64,000 nucleotides of DNA from assembly GCF_019345525.1 (NCBI RefSeq), contig NZ_JAHKRA010000006.1, forward strand, positions 62,001 to 126,000, read 5' to 3'. Of this stretch, positions 55,118-63,958 are shown piece by piece. Numbering within the stretch: position 1 is the first letter of the stretch; each line of letters begins with the position of its first letter. The stretch comes from Flavobacterium sp. NKUCC04_CG (lineage in GTDB: Bacteria > Bacteroidota > Bacteroidia > Flavobacteriales > Flavobacteriaceae). The notes below the pieces were generated by a model. It saw only the letters and a program-made list of their open reading frames with translations, ran no database searches and was not told the origin of the DNA. The position numbers and the translations under genes were made by a program.

Positions 55118-55507
55118 ATGGATAGTACAATGGTTTTTGGGATGTTGATGATGGGTTATTTTGTAGTGGTTTTTGTTCAATCTGGACTCGATAAAATTAT
55201 GGATTGGAAGGGAAACTTACTGTGGCTTACTCCTCATTTCAATGATACCATTTTTGAAAAACAAGTTCCCCTTGCCTTGGGAATAGTCACTTTTTTAGAA
55301 TTATTTACCGGTTTAATCAGTCTGATTGGTTTATTGGATATGATTATTTTTTCATCAATTATATTCGCTTTTCTCGCTTCGGTATTGGCTTGTATTACCT
55401 TTTTATTTTTACTATTTGGACAACGAATGGCCAAGGATTACGAAGGAGCAAAAACCATAGTGATTTATATGATTCCGGCATTATTGGCTGTCTATTTTTT
55501 AACCTAA
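55118..55507 (+). CDS. Small membrane protein, DoxX-like
   Basis: 129 residues with four membrane helices (about 5-24, 48-66, 69-93 and 108-128). The first helix with VVFVQSGLDKIMDWKGN resembles the DoxX family helix that carries a conserved Lys. The role is unclear; DoxX proteins have been linked to redox membrane complexes, but this short member cannot be placed. It converges on the helicase gene. Confidence 0.7.
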   Translation: MDSTMVFGMLMMGYFVVVFVQSGLDKIMDWKGNLLWLTPHFNDTIFEKQVPLALGIVTFLELFTGLISLIGLLDMIIFSSIIFAFLASVLACITFLFLLFGQRMAKDYEGAKTIVIYMIPALLAVYFLT

Positions 55508-55573
55508 GCAAGACCCCATCTTTTAATTGTTTAACTAAAATAAAAGTCTTCGCTTTTTTAAGTGGTTGCCTTT

Positions 55574-57844
55574 TTAAGAAATCGATGCTTTAAACAATCG
55601 AAGCTCTTCCCAAGTATATTTATTACCTACTTTTTCTTTGATTTCGGATAAACTCAATTCGGTATTGGCATCCATGATTTTTTTCAATGCAGCTATCCGT
55701 TCATTCGGAAGTATATCACTAATTTCAACGCTTTTTTGTGCAATTAGTTTGGCCATATGACCGTATATGGTTTGTACTGTCAATTTTCTAATTTCGGCAA
55801 TCTCTTCAATTTTCTTAGCTTCTCTCCAGAGTTCTAAAGTGATTTCTGTGGTTTGTTTTTTGGTCGTTTTTTTCTCTTTTTCTGGTCTTTCGTAGTAACC
55901 TTCATCCTCATCGTCTTCATCTAAATCCAGGTTTCCCGTGCGCAGTATTTCAGCTATGGCAACCAAATGATTGATACGGTATTCTCCTATCGTAAGGGAA
56001 GATAAATTTTCTTTGCTGATTTCCTTGCCTTCTGATAGTGCCTTCATCAATAATTGCGCCTTCATCAATTGCAAAATCGCTTTGATAAAACCATTCTCTA
56101 AATCGGATAACTCTTCGAAAAAAGCTTTCATTTTTTTCATCTTCTTTACACGAGTGACCGTAAATAAAATTTCAAAAACCATACGATCTAACTTCGGAAA
56201 AAAATAAGCGTAAGCCTTTTCAAACCGCTCTTTTACAAACGCAAAATCATGTGGTTCAGCGTGGAACAATTGATGCAATTGATTGACAAATTTTTCGGAA
56301 TGAATTAATAATCCATCCATGGTTTGCGATTGTACTTGTGCCCAAGCTTCAAACTGTTTCTTTTTACTGCGATCCGTTTCCGATATATAAGTTTGTAAAT
56401 GCTGACGCCATTGGGTGGACAATTCAAACCATGAAAAACTTTGAACCAGGTATTTATAAATAAAAAACCGCGTAGAAGTATGTAACTCACTTTCTAATTT
56501 TTCCTGATTTGCCTTTTGATTGGCGTACTCCATAACGTCTGCATCATTTTGCAATCCATTCATCTGAATAGGATTTAGCAAAATAAGCCCTTCTAAGGAA
56601 CGCAAACGCGAAAGAGCCACATAGGCTTGTCCTGGTAAGAAAACGCGCGATACATCTAATACAGCGCGGTCAAACGTCAAGCCTTGACTCTTGTGTACGG
56701 TGATTGCCCAAGCGAGTTTTATCGGATACTGCGTATAGGTTCCCAAGATCTGTTCTTGAATTTCCTTAGTATTGTTGTCAACGGTATATTTAATATTCTG
56801 CCACTCGTATTTTTCTACTTCGATGGTTTTGTTTTCTTCTGGAAAATGAACAAAAATTTCGTTGGCAGACAAGGACTGTATAACACCCATTTTACCATTG
56901 AAAAAATGCTTTTCAAAAGATAAATCGTTTTTAATAAAAATAATTTGAGCACCAACTTTTAGTGTCATTTTTGCCTCCAAAGGAAAAATCTTCTCCGGAA
57001 AATCACCTACTAATTCTGGATAATAAGTATAGGCCTTGTTTTTCAATTCTTGAAGGGCTTCTAAATTGATATTATCTGCCTTAGCATTATGCGTAGTTAA
57101 AGTAATATAACCCGCTTGTTTTTTTAAATCAAATTCCGGTTGTACAAATTCATTGAGTAAATCGACGTCTTTTTTAGTAACTTGATTGTTTCTTAAATTA
57201 TTTAAAACACCGATAAAACGATCATCACTTTGACGGTATATTTTATCTAATTCAATGTATAATGGCGGGTTTTTCTGAATAACGTGCGAATGGAAAAAGA
57301 AATTTCCTCGATAATAATGCTTTAAAATTTCCCATTCTACTTGCTTAACCACTGGAGGTAATTGCAATAAATCGCCGATAAATAAAACTTGAACGCCACC
57401 GTAGGCCTGTTCGTTTTTACGTATCCGACGCAACATAAAATCCATCGCATCCAATACATCTGCACGTACCATACTCACTTCGTCAATAATCAGTAATTCT
57501 AAATTTTGAAATAAACTTTTACGGGTATTATTCATCATCAAATGACGACGCAACGATACTTGATTTTCAAACTTAACCGAATCAGAAAAAATAGGAACAG
57601 ATTGAGAATCGGGTATAAATGCAGCAAACGGCAAATGAAAAAAAGAATGTATAGTAACACCACCTGCATTCAATGCAGCTATACCCGTTGGGGCAACTAC
57701 TACTGCATTCTTGTGTGTGGTTTCAATGATTTGTTTAAGCAAAGTAGTTTTTCCCGTTCCAGCTTTACCGGTTAAAAAAATCGAACGATTGGTTTGATTG
57801 ATAAATTGTAACGCATATTTCGCTTCCGTTGATATCCTTTTCAT
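55574..57844 (-). CDS. Pif1/RecD-like DNA helicase with C-terminal HTH domain
   Basis: 756 residues. Motif I GKAGTGKTT (26-34), motif II LLIIDEVSMV (about 111-120), then LFIGDLLQLPPV, and the UvrD-C2-type motif VHKSQGLTFDRAVLDVS (about 385-401) with YVALSRLRS. The C-terminal quarter carries an acidic/Lys-rich linker (DLDEDDEDEG near 620) and an HTH-like domain (EIAEIRKLTVQTIYGHMAKLI), the same type as at the end of some RecQ helicases. It should unwind DNA 5' to 3'. Single gene on the minus strand; no partner nearby. Confidence 0.9.
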   Translation of the reverse strand: MKRISTEAKYALQFINQTNRSIFLTGKAGTGKTTLLKQIIETTHKNAVVVAPTGIAALNAGGVTIHSFFHLPFAAFIPDSQSVPIFSDSVKFENQVSLRRHLMMNNTRKSLFQNLELLIIDEVSMVRADVLDAMDFMLRRIRKNEQAYGGVQVLFIGDLLQLPPVVKQVEWEILKHYYRGNFFFHSHVIQKNPPLYIELDKIYRQSDDRFIGVLNNLRNNQVTKKDVDLLNEFVQPEFDLKKQAGYITLTTHNAKADNINLEALQELKNKAYTYYPELVGDFPEKIFPLEAKMTLKVGAQIIFIKNDLSFEKHFFNGKMGVIQSLSANEIFVHFPEENKTIEVEKYEWQNIKYTVDNNTKEIQEQILGTYTQYPIKLAWAITVHKSQGLTFDRAVLDVSRVFLPGQAYVALSRLRSLEGLILLNPIQMNGLQNDADVMEYANQKANQEKLESELHTSTRFFIYKYLVQSFSWFELSTQWRQHLQTYISETDRSKKKQFEAWAQVQSQTMDGLLIHSEKFVNQLHQLFHAEPHDFAFVKERFEKAYAYFFPKLDRMVFEILFTVTRVKKMKKMKAFFEELSDLENGFIKAILQLMKAQLLMKALSEGKEISKENLSSLTIGEYRINHLVAIAEILRTGNLDLDEDDEDEGYYERPEKEKKTTKKQTTEITLELWREAKKIEEIAEIRKLTVQTIYGHMAKLIAQKSVEISDILPNERIAALKKIMDANTELSLSEIKEKVGNKYTWEELRLFKASIS

Positions 57845-57898
57845 TTTGCCTTGGTATTGAGCCTACAAATTACCCTCTAAAAAAGGTACTAAAAAAAT

Positions 57899-57923
57899 AA
57901 AACCTCCAATAATTGGAGGTTTT
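57899..57923 (-). terminator. Terminator of the OmpH-like gene
   Basis: AAAACCTCCAAT and its complement ATTGGAGGTTTT form a perfect stem with a minimal loop; on the minus strand it ends in TTTTATTTTTTT. Confidence 0.85.
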
Positions 57924-57935
57924 AAATATAAAAAT

Positions 57936-58520
57936 TTATTTTTTAGTTTCTGTCTTTTTTTCATCTTTTGATTCAGAAGCAGTAGCTGTACCTTTATATT
58001 TTGAATTCAATTCTTTGACAATTTTTTCAGTCAAATCATATTCGTCTTTAGCATATAAAATAGTCGATGCATCTTCGGTTCCGTAAATGTATTCATAACC
58101 GTTTTTCTTACCGTATTCTTTTACATAGGTTTTGATTTTCTTAACAACCGAATCCATCTCCTTTCCACTCTCCATTTGCAAAGTCTGAACCATTCCTTGT
58201 TGTTTAGCTCCTAACTCTTGCTCTCTTCTTTGTAACTCTGCACCTTTTTGTTGAGCCCATGCCATTCCCTTTGCTTGTGCATCTCTTTGGAAACTTTGAG
58301 CTTCCGACTGAAATCTAGCTATATCACCTTCTAGTTCCTTACCCATTTCATCGGACTTGATTTTGTATTTCGATTCGATATCTTTAGTCTCTTCATATTC
58401 CTTCATCAATTTTTGTGTATCGATATACGCCGTTTTGTGTTCGCTTACGCTAGTCGTTGTTTTATCTGTACATGAAATTAATGTTGCAACCATGCCTAAT
58501 ACTAAAATGCTTTTTTTCAT
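57936..58520 (-). CDS. OmpH/Skp-family periplasmic chaperone-like lipoprotein
   Basis: 194 residues. Lipobox LISC (Cys17) with a lipid anchor, unlike classic soluble Skp. The mature part starts with TAYIDTQKLMKEYEE and runs into a long coiled coil (about 40-130, QSFQRDAQ, LQRREQELGAKQQG), then the compact YGKKNGYEYIYGTEDASTILYAKDEYDLTEKI block of OmpH. The tail is charged (SKDEKKTETKK). It may help carry outer-membrane proteins across the periplasm. Not beside bamA here. Confidence 0.88.
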   Translation of the reverse strand: MKKSILVLGMVATLISCTDKTTTSVSEHKTAYIDTQKLMKEYEETKDIESKYKIKSDEMGKELEGDIARFQSEAQSFQRDAQAKGMAWAQQKGAELQRREQELGAKQQGMVQTLQMESGKEMDSVVKKIKTYVKEYGKKNGYEYIYGTEDASTILYAKDEYDLTEKIVKELNSKYKGTATASESKDEKKTETKK

Positions 58521-59379
58521 TTCTTTTTTTTTTATTTACTCGGTAAATGTAATAAAAACTTTTAACCTAAGTTAAAAATATTTTTACGCACGAAACCCCT
58601 CTATTTTTTAAACATAGATAATTCTAATAGGAAATCTAATTTAAATAGGAAAATTCTATTAAAAATGGATCAAAATAAAGGCTTTTAAGACACGTTTAGC
58701 TTTTATCTATATACTTTTACACTTGGCTTAGGAAACATTCAACAAGGTTCTTTAAATTCAATATTTACTTACAAATAGCCTTTTTTTAGTATTTTTATAT
58801 AGGAACTATTACCATACACCCTAATGTTTTTTAAAAAGTATAATTCTATATAGAAATCCGTAAAATGAACTTTTTGCTTTTTAAATATCGACCAAAATTG
58901 TTCAACAACTTAAAAATCGTTTTTCCTTTATTTTTCGATTACTAAGAAATGGTTTCTTTTTTAAATTCAACTTACTTAATTGCGCATTACTTTTTTTACG
59001 CTTTTTTTAAAAGCTACCTTAGTTACTTCACTACCTCATACCCTAAAACGAGATTGCTTTAAATTTAAAAAAACTATTGGTTTTGCTTTTCCCTATTTTT
59101 GCAACTATAAAAAATCCTTTCAAAATAAAAATAAATACCGCAACACCGTCTCAATCGCATTGGAAAATCAAAATTTTAAAATAAAACTTTTGCCTCGTTT
59201 TATACATGTCCTCCATATTTTCAACATAAAAATTCAAACCTAAAAATGACCCATTTAAAAATACTACTGTAATTTCTAATTTTTATTTAGTTACTTCCAT
59301 TGTAAAAAAGCAAACTGATAAATTTTTTATAACAATCCCATCATTTAAAAATTAGTATTGATAACAGTATTGGTCCATA
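58521..59379. other. 859-bp AT-rich gap
   Basis: An 87-codon plus-strand frame (58980-59243) starts at TTG, has no family likeness and is Phe/Lys/Asn-rich as expected by chance in such DNA; I leave it out. The stretch 58615-58670 has short repeats of the type TAATAGGAAA, TAAATAGGAAAA and TATAGGAAC (58799). Otherwise nothing was recognised. Confidence 0.4.
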
Positions 59380-59426
59380 AAAAAAGTCTGCCAATTTTGA
59401 GTTTTTCAAAATTGGCAGACTTTTAA
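59380..59426 (-). terminator. Strong terminator downstream of the methyltransferase gene
   Basis: A 19-bp perfect stem (AAAAGTCTGCCAATTTTGA, 59382-59400, with 59406-59424) and a 5-nt loop are flanked by A/T runs on both sides. Confidence 0.9.
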
Positions 59427-59444
59427 TGATGGCTATTTTAATTT

Positions 59445-60293
59445 CTATTTTTTCTGAATTTGATAAATGATAGATGAATACTGAAAATCTTTTTTTGCTT
59501 TTAAATTAGATTTTAATCCTATAAATAAAGCTTTAATAAAATTCATTTTACCGTGCTGATATTTTTCAGATAACAAGGAAACATAAAAACTATCAAAATA
59601 CATAGGATGTTTCTTTACTATTTTAAAGTTAAAGGCATCCGTTAATTTGAACATGGATGCTTGAGAAAAATGCCACAAATGACGAGGTACATCATAAGCT
59701 GCCCAAAATTCTTTATAATGATTAGCGTCAAAAGATTCGTAATTGGGAACCGCAATAATAAGTACACCATCACTTTTTAATATTCTATAAAGGGTTTCCA
59801 TTTGCATTTCTAAATCATATACATGTTCTAATACATGCCACATCGTAATTACATCCATAGAATTAGTTGCCACATCATCTAAGGAATCTACGAGCTTTAT
59901 ATTCTTTTGAGATAGTATTTTTTGTGCGTTAGAATTGGGCTCAAATCCTAAAGTATCCCAACCTCTTTTTTTAGATTCCAATAAAAAGTCGCCAGTACCT
60001 GCCCCTATATCCAATAGTTTCCCAGGCTGTTTCTTATGGCTATTAATCAATTTTATTTTATTGTGAATTGCTTTCTTTTTTACCATTTGGTAAATTTTCT
60101 CAAACCAATTCCGCTGACTATCGGTATGTGAAATATAATCTTCACTTTCATAATATCGATTCAAATCCTCTTTTAAGGGTTTCGGAAATGTTTTTAAAAA
60201 TCCATATTTTTCATCTTGAATCAACTCAAAAGATTCTTTAGAAACGGAATTATCCTTTACAGCTATATAGGTTATAGTCTCTTTTTGCTTCAT
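59445..60293 (-). CDS. Class I SAM-dependent methyltransferase
   Basis: 282 residues from the ATG at 60293 (MKQKETITYIAV); an in-frame TTG 24 bases upstream is less likely. Motif I LLDIGAGTGDFLLE (about 94-107), acidic loop GFEPNSNA, motif II VITMWHVLEHVYD and motif III LIIAVPNYES, the order of the UbiG/Methyltransf_23 group. The N-terminal 70 residues may bind substrate, which is unknown. It is 82 bp downstream of mnmG. Confidence 0.88.
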   Translation of the reverse strand: MKQKETITYIAVKDNSVSKESFELIQDEKYGFLKTFPKPLKEDLNRYYESEDYISHTDSQRNWFEKIYQMVKKKAIHNKIKLINSHKKQPGKLLDIGAGTGDFLLESKKRGWDTLGFEPNSNAQKILSQKNIKLVDSLDDVATNSMDVITMWHVLEHVYDLEMQMETLYRILKSDGVLIIAVPNYESFDANHYKEFWAAYDVPRHLWHFSQASMFKLTDAFNFKIVKKHPMYFDSFYVSLLSEKYQHGKMNFIKALFIGLKSNLKAKKDFQYSSIIYQIQKK

Positions 60294-60358
60294 CTTAAAA
60301 AACTTTTTTAAACTCAAAAAGTGTAAAATTATCTTTTACACTTTTTAAAATTGCATAT

Positions 60359-60374
60359 TGTTTCACGTGGAACA
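60359..60374 (-). promoter_or_regulatory. parS site 1 (ParB binding), flush with the mnmG stop codon
   Basis: On the minus strand the site reads TGTTCCACGTGAAACA, the same as the classic Bacillus parS. It begins at the base after the mnmG stop codon. Confidence 0.88.
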
Positions 60375-62252
60375 TTAACGACCCATATGAATTAATAGAA
60401 TAGATATATCTGTTGGGGTTACCCCACTAATTCTAGACGCTTGAGAAATACTAACCGGTCTAATCTTCTTTAATTTCTCACAAGATTCATAAGATAAAGA
60501 CTTGATTTTATCATAATCAAAATTCTCAGGAATACGTACATCTTCTAAACGAGTCAGCTTATCTGCATTATTCTTTTCCTTTTCAATATAGCCAGAATAC
60601 TTCACTTGAATCTCTGCTTGTTCAATAATTTCTTGGTCTAACTCGTGCTCATCAACATAAGCACGTACCTTAGCAAACTTCAACATATCTTCCAATTCCA
60701 ATTGGGGACGTGAGAAAACCTTAAACATTTTATCCGCTTGAACCATCGGAGCAGAACCTTTTTCTAATAATATAGGGTTGGCCTCTTCCATCTTTACACT
60801 GGTTTCCTTAAAGAATTCTACAAAAGCTTCAGAAGCATTCTGTTTGATTTGCATTCTTTTTAAGCGTTCGTCAGAAGCTAAACCTAATGCATGCGACATC
60901 GGTGTTAATCTAAAATCAGCATTATCTTGGCGCAACAAAGTACGATATTCCGCTCTTGATGTAAACATTCTATACGGTTCCTCTGTACCTTTTGTAATTA
61001 AATCATCAATCAATACTCCAATATATGCCTCATTTCTCTTTAAAATAAATGGCTCACGCTCATTAACTTTTAAGTGTGCATTAATACCGGCCATCAATCC
61101 TTGAGAAGCTGCTTCCTCATATCCGGTGGTTCCGTTGATTTGTCCAGCAAAATATAAACCTTCAACCAACTTGGTTTCTAAAGTATGCTTTAATTGTGTA
61201 GGCGGAAAGTAATCATATTCGATAGCATAACCCGGTCTAAAAAACTTCACTTTCTCAAAACCAACCACCGAACGCAAAGCTTTAAACTGTACATCTTCTG
61301 GCAAAGAAGTTGAAAAACCGTTGATATAATACTCACAGGTTTTCCATCCCTCAGGTTCTACAAATATTTGATGACGATCTTTATCGGCAAATCTATTGAT
61401 TTTATCTTCTATCGAAGGACAATATCTCGGACCTAAACTTTTGATCCGTCCATTAAACATAGGTGAACGATCAAAACCTTCACGCAACAAATCATGTACT
61501 TCTGGCGAAGTATAGGTCATGTGACAATCGCGTTGTTCAACCAAAGGTTTGGTTATATCTAAATAAGAAAATTTAGCTGGATTTACATCTCCAGGTTGTG
61601 GTTCCATTCTAGAAAAATCAAGTGAACGACCATCAACACGCGGTGGTGTTCCCGTCTTCATTCTACCAGAAGTGAATCCCATTTTTATCAAATCTTCTGT
61701 AATTCCAAATGAAGCACTCTCACCAGCTCTACCTCCTCCAAATTGTTTTTCACCAATATGGATCAAACCATTTAAAAAAGTACCGTTGGTCAATACAACA
61801 GATTTTGCTTTAATCACAATTCCAAGAGAAGTTTTTACTCCAACTATTTTGTGATTCTCAACGATAATACCAGAAATCATTTCCTGATAAAAATCTAAAT
61901 TTTCTGTTCCCTCCAACATCAATCTCCAAGTTTCAGCAAATCGCATACGATCACTTTGAACACGTGGCGACCACATAGCTGGACCTTTTGATTTGTTCAA
62001 CATCTTAAATTGAATTGCAGTTTGATCAGAAACAATTCCTGAATAACCACCTAGTGCATCAATTTCACGAACGATTTGACCTTTTGCAATTCCTCCCATT
62101 GCAGGATTACAAGACATTTGTGCAATGTTTTGTAAACTCATAGTAACCAATAAAGTTTTGGATCCCATGTTCGCCGCTGCTGCTGCTGCTTCCGAACCGG
62201 CATGTCCTCCACCTACAACGATTACATCATATATATCTTCAAATAAACTCAT
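60375..62252 (-). CDS. mnmG: tRNA uridine-5-carboxymethylaminomethyl modification enzyme MnmG (GidA)
   Basis: 625 residues, normal length. FAD motif VVGGGHAGSEAA (13-24), then LTNGTFLNGLIHIG and the GRAGESASFGI block, FFRPGYAIEYDYFPPTQL, and the C-terminal helical domain ending in ISILLIHMGR. With MnmE it modifies the wobble uridine of several tRNAs. It is framed exactly by two identical parS sites, the first base of one next to the ATG and the other next to the stop codon. gidA is often close to the replication origin in bacteria. Confidence 0.98.
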   Translation of the reverse strand: MSLFEDIYDVIVVGGGHAGSEAAAAAANMGSKTLLVTMSLQNIAQMSCNPAMGGIAKGQIVREIDALGGYSGIVSDQTAIQFKMLNKSKGPAMWSPRVQSDRMRFAETWRLMLEGTENLDFYQEMISGIIVENHKIVGVKTSLGIVIKAKSVVLTNGTFLNGLIHIGEKQFGGGRAGESASFGITEDLIKMGFTSGRMKTGTPPRVDGRSLDFSRMEPQPGDVNPAKFSYLDITKPLVEQRDCHMTYTSPEVHDLLREGFDRSPMFNGRIKSLGPRYCPSIEDKINRFADKDRHQIFVEPEGWKTCEYYINGFSTSLPEDVQFKALRSVVGFEKVKFFRPGYAIEYDYFPPTQLKHTLETKLVEGLYFAGQINGTTGYEEAASQGLMAGINAHLKVNEREPFILKRNEAYIGVLIDDLITKGTEEPYRMFTSRAEYRTLLRQDNADFRLTPMSHALGLASDERLKRMQIKQNASEAFVEFFKETSVKMEEANPILLEKGSAPMVQADKMFKVFSRPQLELEDMLKFAKVRAYVDEHELDQEIIEQAEIQVKYSGYIEKEKNNADKLTRLEDVRIPENFDYDKIKSLSYESCEKLKKIRPVSISQASRISGVTPTDISILLIHMGR

Positions 62253-62268
62253 TGTTTCACGTGGAACA
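62253..62268 (-). promoter_or_regulatory. parS site 2 (ParB binding), flush with the mnmG start codon
   Basis: Minus strand TGTTCCACGTGAAACA, identical to site 1 and in the same orientation; its last base is directly followed by the mnmG ATG. It may affect mnmG translation or transcription as well as bind ParB. Confidence 0.88.
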
Positions 62269-62294
62269 TTTAATTAATAATTAAAAAAAGTGGT

Positions 62295-62714
62295 CTATTG
62301 TTCCACGTGGAACATTGACATTTTTTCATTTTCTTTTTCACGCATAATCATTTCATCTCGATCTGTCTTGTCTTTATAACCGCAATAATGCAAAACACCA
62401 TGCGCCATCACACGACGTAACTCATCCATAAATAATACCTCGTAATCCGATGCATTATCCCGAACGCGCTCTATAGAAATAAACATATCCCCAGAAATAG
62501 AATCTCCTTCCCTATAATCAAAACTGATGATATCCGTTAAGGTATCATGATCCAAATATTGAACATTAATCTGATGCAAATATTCATCACCACAAAAAAT
62601 ATAATTTATGGTACCTACATTTAAATTCTCAGAAGCAATCAGCTTTTCTATCCATGCGGAATAGGCCGATTCATTTTCCAATTTAAAATCACACTCGTAA
62701 TTAAAAGTAATCAT
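62295..62714 (-). CDS. ybeY: Endoribonuclease YbeY
   Basis: 139 residues from the ATG at 62714 (MITFNYECDF); the longer reading from a TTG at 62750 has no family support. Metal site HGVLHYCGYKDK: His105 and His109 are kept, but the third position of the usual HGxLHxxGYDH motif is Asp115-Lys in place of His, as I recall for other Bacteroidetes. It takes part in 16S rRNA maturation. Its last codons (MFHVEQ) are written over a parS site. It precedes mnmG by 42 bp on the same strand. Confidence 0.92.
   Translation of the reverse strand: MITFNYECDFKLENESAYSAWIEKLIASENLNVGTINYIFCGDEYLHQINVQYLDHDTLTDIISFDYREGDSISGDMFISIERVRDNASDYEVLFMDELRRVMAHGVLHYCGYKDKTDRDEMIMREKENEKMSMFHVEQ
62299..62314. promoter_or_regulatory. 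parS site 3 (perfect palindrome) inside the ybeY 3' end
   Basis: TGTTCCACGTGGAACA is fully palindromic. It encodes the FHVE of the YbeY C-terminus MFHVEQ, so the site and the protein end share the same bases. Confidence 0.88.
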
Positions 62715-63341
62715 ACACAGGGAGTTAAATAATAAACCTAAAGGCGACAAAGTTACGATGAAAAATAAAAATTACAGGAAACCCTAAATAAAAAAAAAAC
62801 TTAAATTAAAAAACACTTACTTAACTGTTATTCAATCACTTACATATATATAACTAAACTATACTAGATTTACAGCTCAAAATATAATTGCAATTACTTT
62901 CACAGCTAGAATTAATCACGAAAAACTAACTGCACTTCAAAATTTTTACCAACATCATGATTTGTTTTTAACAAAACCGAAGTTGATAACTAATCAATCT
63001 AACAAATCAAAACAAACAAGGCATTTCAAACTCTTACAATAGAATACGCTTTTAAAACTGCCAAGCATTGCTAAACAAGCTTATACGCAAATTACAAAAC
63101 GGAATTAAATACATATTACATCTAATACTTCGGTACGAGATTGACTTAAAAAAAGATATTTTTTAAAAGTTAACGGCTTTAATAACTATGAGCTACATAT
63201 TCACCTAAGTAAAATTATTATAGCGAACTTTGGGTATCGTCTATTATTTTAAAAATCCTATCAATCAGACTAACTGATTTTTTTATTAAACACTACTTAT
63301 ATCTAGTCAGTAGACTTCTTTTAAATTCTGTTTAAAAATTG
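62715..63341. other. Left part of the gap between ybeY and gltX
   Basis: 627 bp, AT-rich, no gene seen. It has one near-match DnaA box (AGTTGATAA, 62981-62989) and a small hairpin TCAG(ACTAAC)TGA-like region near 63267-63280. It belongs to the probable origin region. Confidence 0.45.
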
Positions 63342-63727
63342 TTATCAACATCTATATATAATAGAAAAAAAATATTTTTTAAAATTTAAATTTATTTCTT
63401 CTTCTAATTGTGTGTTAATAGCTACAATAACTTTTTGATGAAACTAGTAGATACTAACTTGTCATTAGTTATACACATTATTTAAAAAAGTATCTCATTG
63501 GTTTTAAATGAAGTGTTGTAGTTATCAACAACTATTGAATTTTTTTTTAGTAATAGAATTTTAATAAGTATTGTTGTGGATAAGTGTTGATAACTTCGAA
63601 TTTATAACTCATAACAAAACAACAAATTTTAGAAACTAAATTTGGAATTCTAATTCGTGATTTTGATTAGAAAATATTTCCGAATAAACAAAAAACAGTT
63701 GTTGAAATCTATCCAAACTTATCAACA
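63342..63727. other. oriC: Candidate chromosomal replication origin (DnaA-box cluster)
   Basis: Six DnaA-box-like nonamers lie in 386 bp: TTATCAACA at 63342-63350, 63522-63530 and 63719-63727; TTATACACA at 63469-63477; and on the minus strand TTATCCACA (63583-63575) and TTATCAACA (63593-63585). TTATCCACA is the standard box. The DNA between them is very AT-rich (for example 63361-63395), as in a duplex-unwinding element. Genes diverge from the gap (ybeY and mnmG to the left, gltX to the right), and three parS sites lie about 1-3 kb away. dnaA is not in the window. Confidence 0.7.
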
Positions 63728-63913
63728 TTCTATGTTAACATACAATTAACTGATGGTTAAGTAATTACTGATTTGAGTTAACAATGGATTTTAGACTTTT
63801 TAGTAGTCTTTATAATGGATTGATTATTAAGTGTTTAATTTTTATAAATGCAACAGAGTCCTTGTATAGGAGTAAATGGGGATTTGCATATTGAAAATTT
63901 AAAAATCCATTTA

Positions 63914-63940
63914 TTGTCATGATTCATAATTGTATCTTTG
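63914..63940 (+). promoter_or_regulatory. Promoter of gltX
   Basis: TTG (63914-63916), a 16-bp spacer and TAtcTTTG (63933-63940), 18 bp before the ATG. The spacer is one base shorter than the usual range. Confidence 0.6.
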
Positions 63941-63958
63941 TAAAAAATAATCAAGACC

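Noticed and set aside
58980-59243. 87-codon open frame in the long gap
   Set aside because: It starts at TTG, has no family likeness and has a composition expected from AT-rich non-coding DNA.
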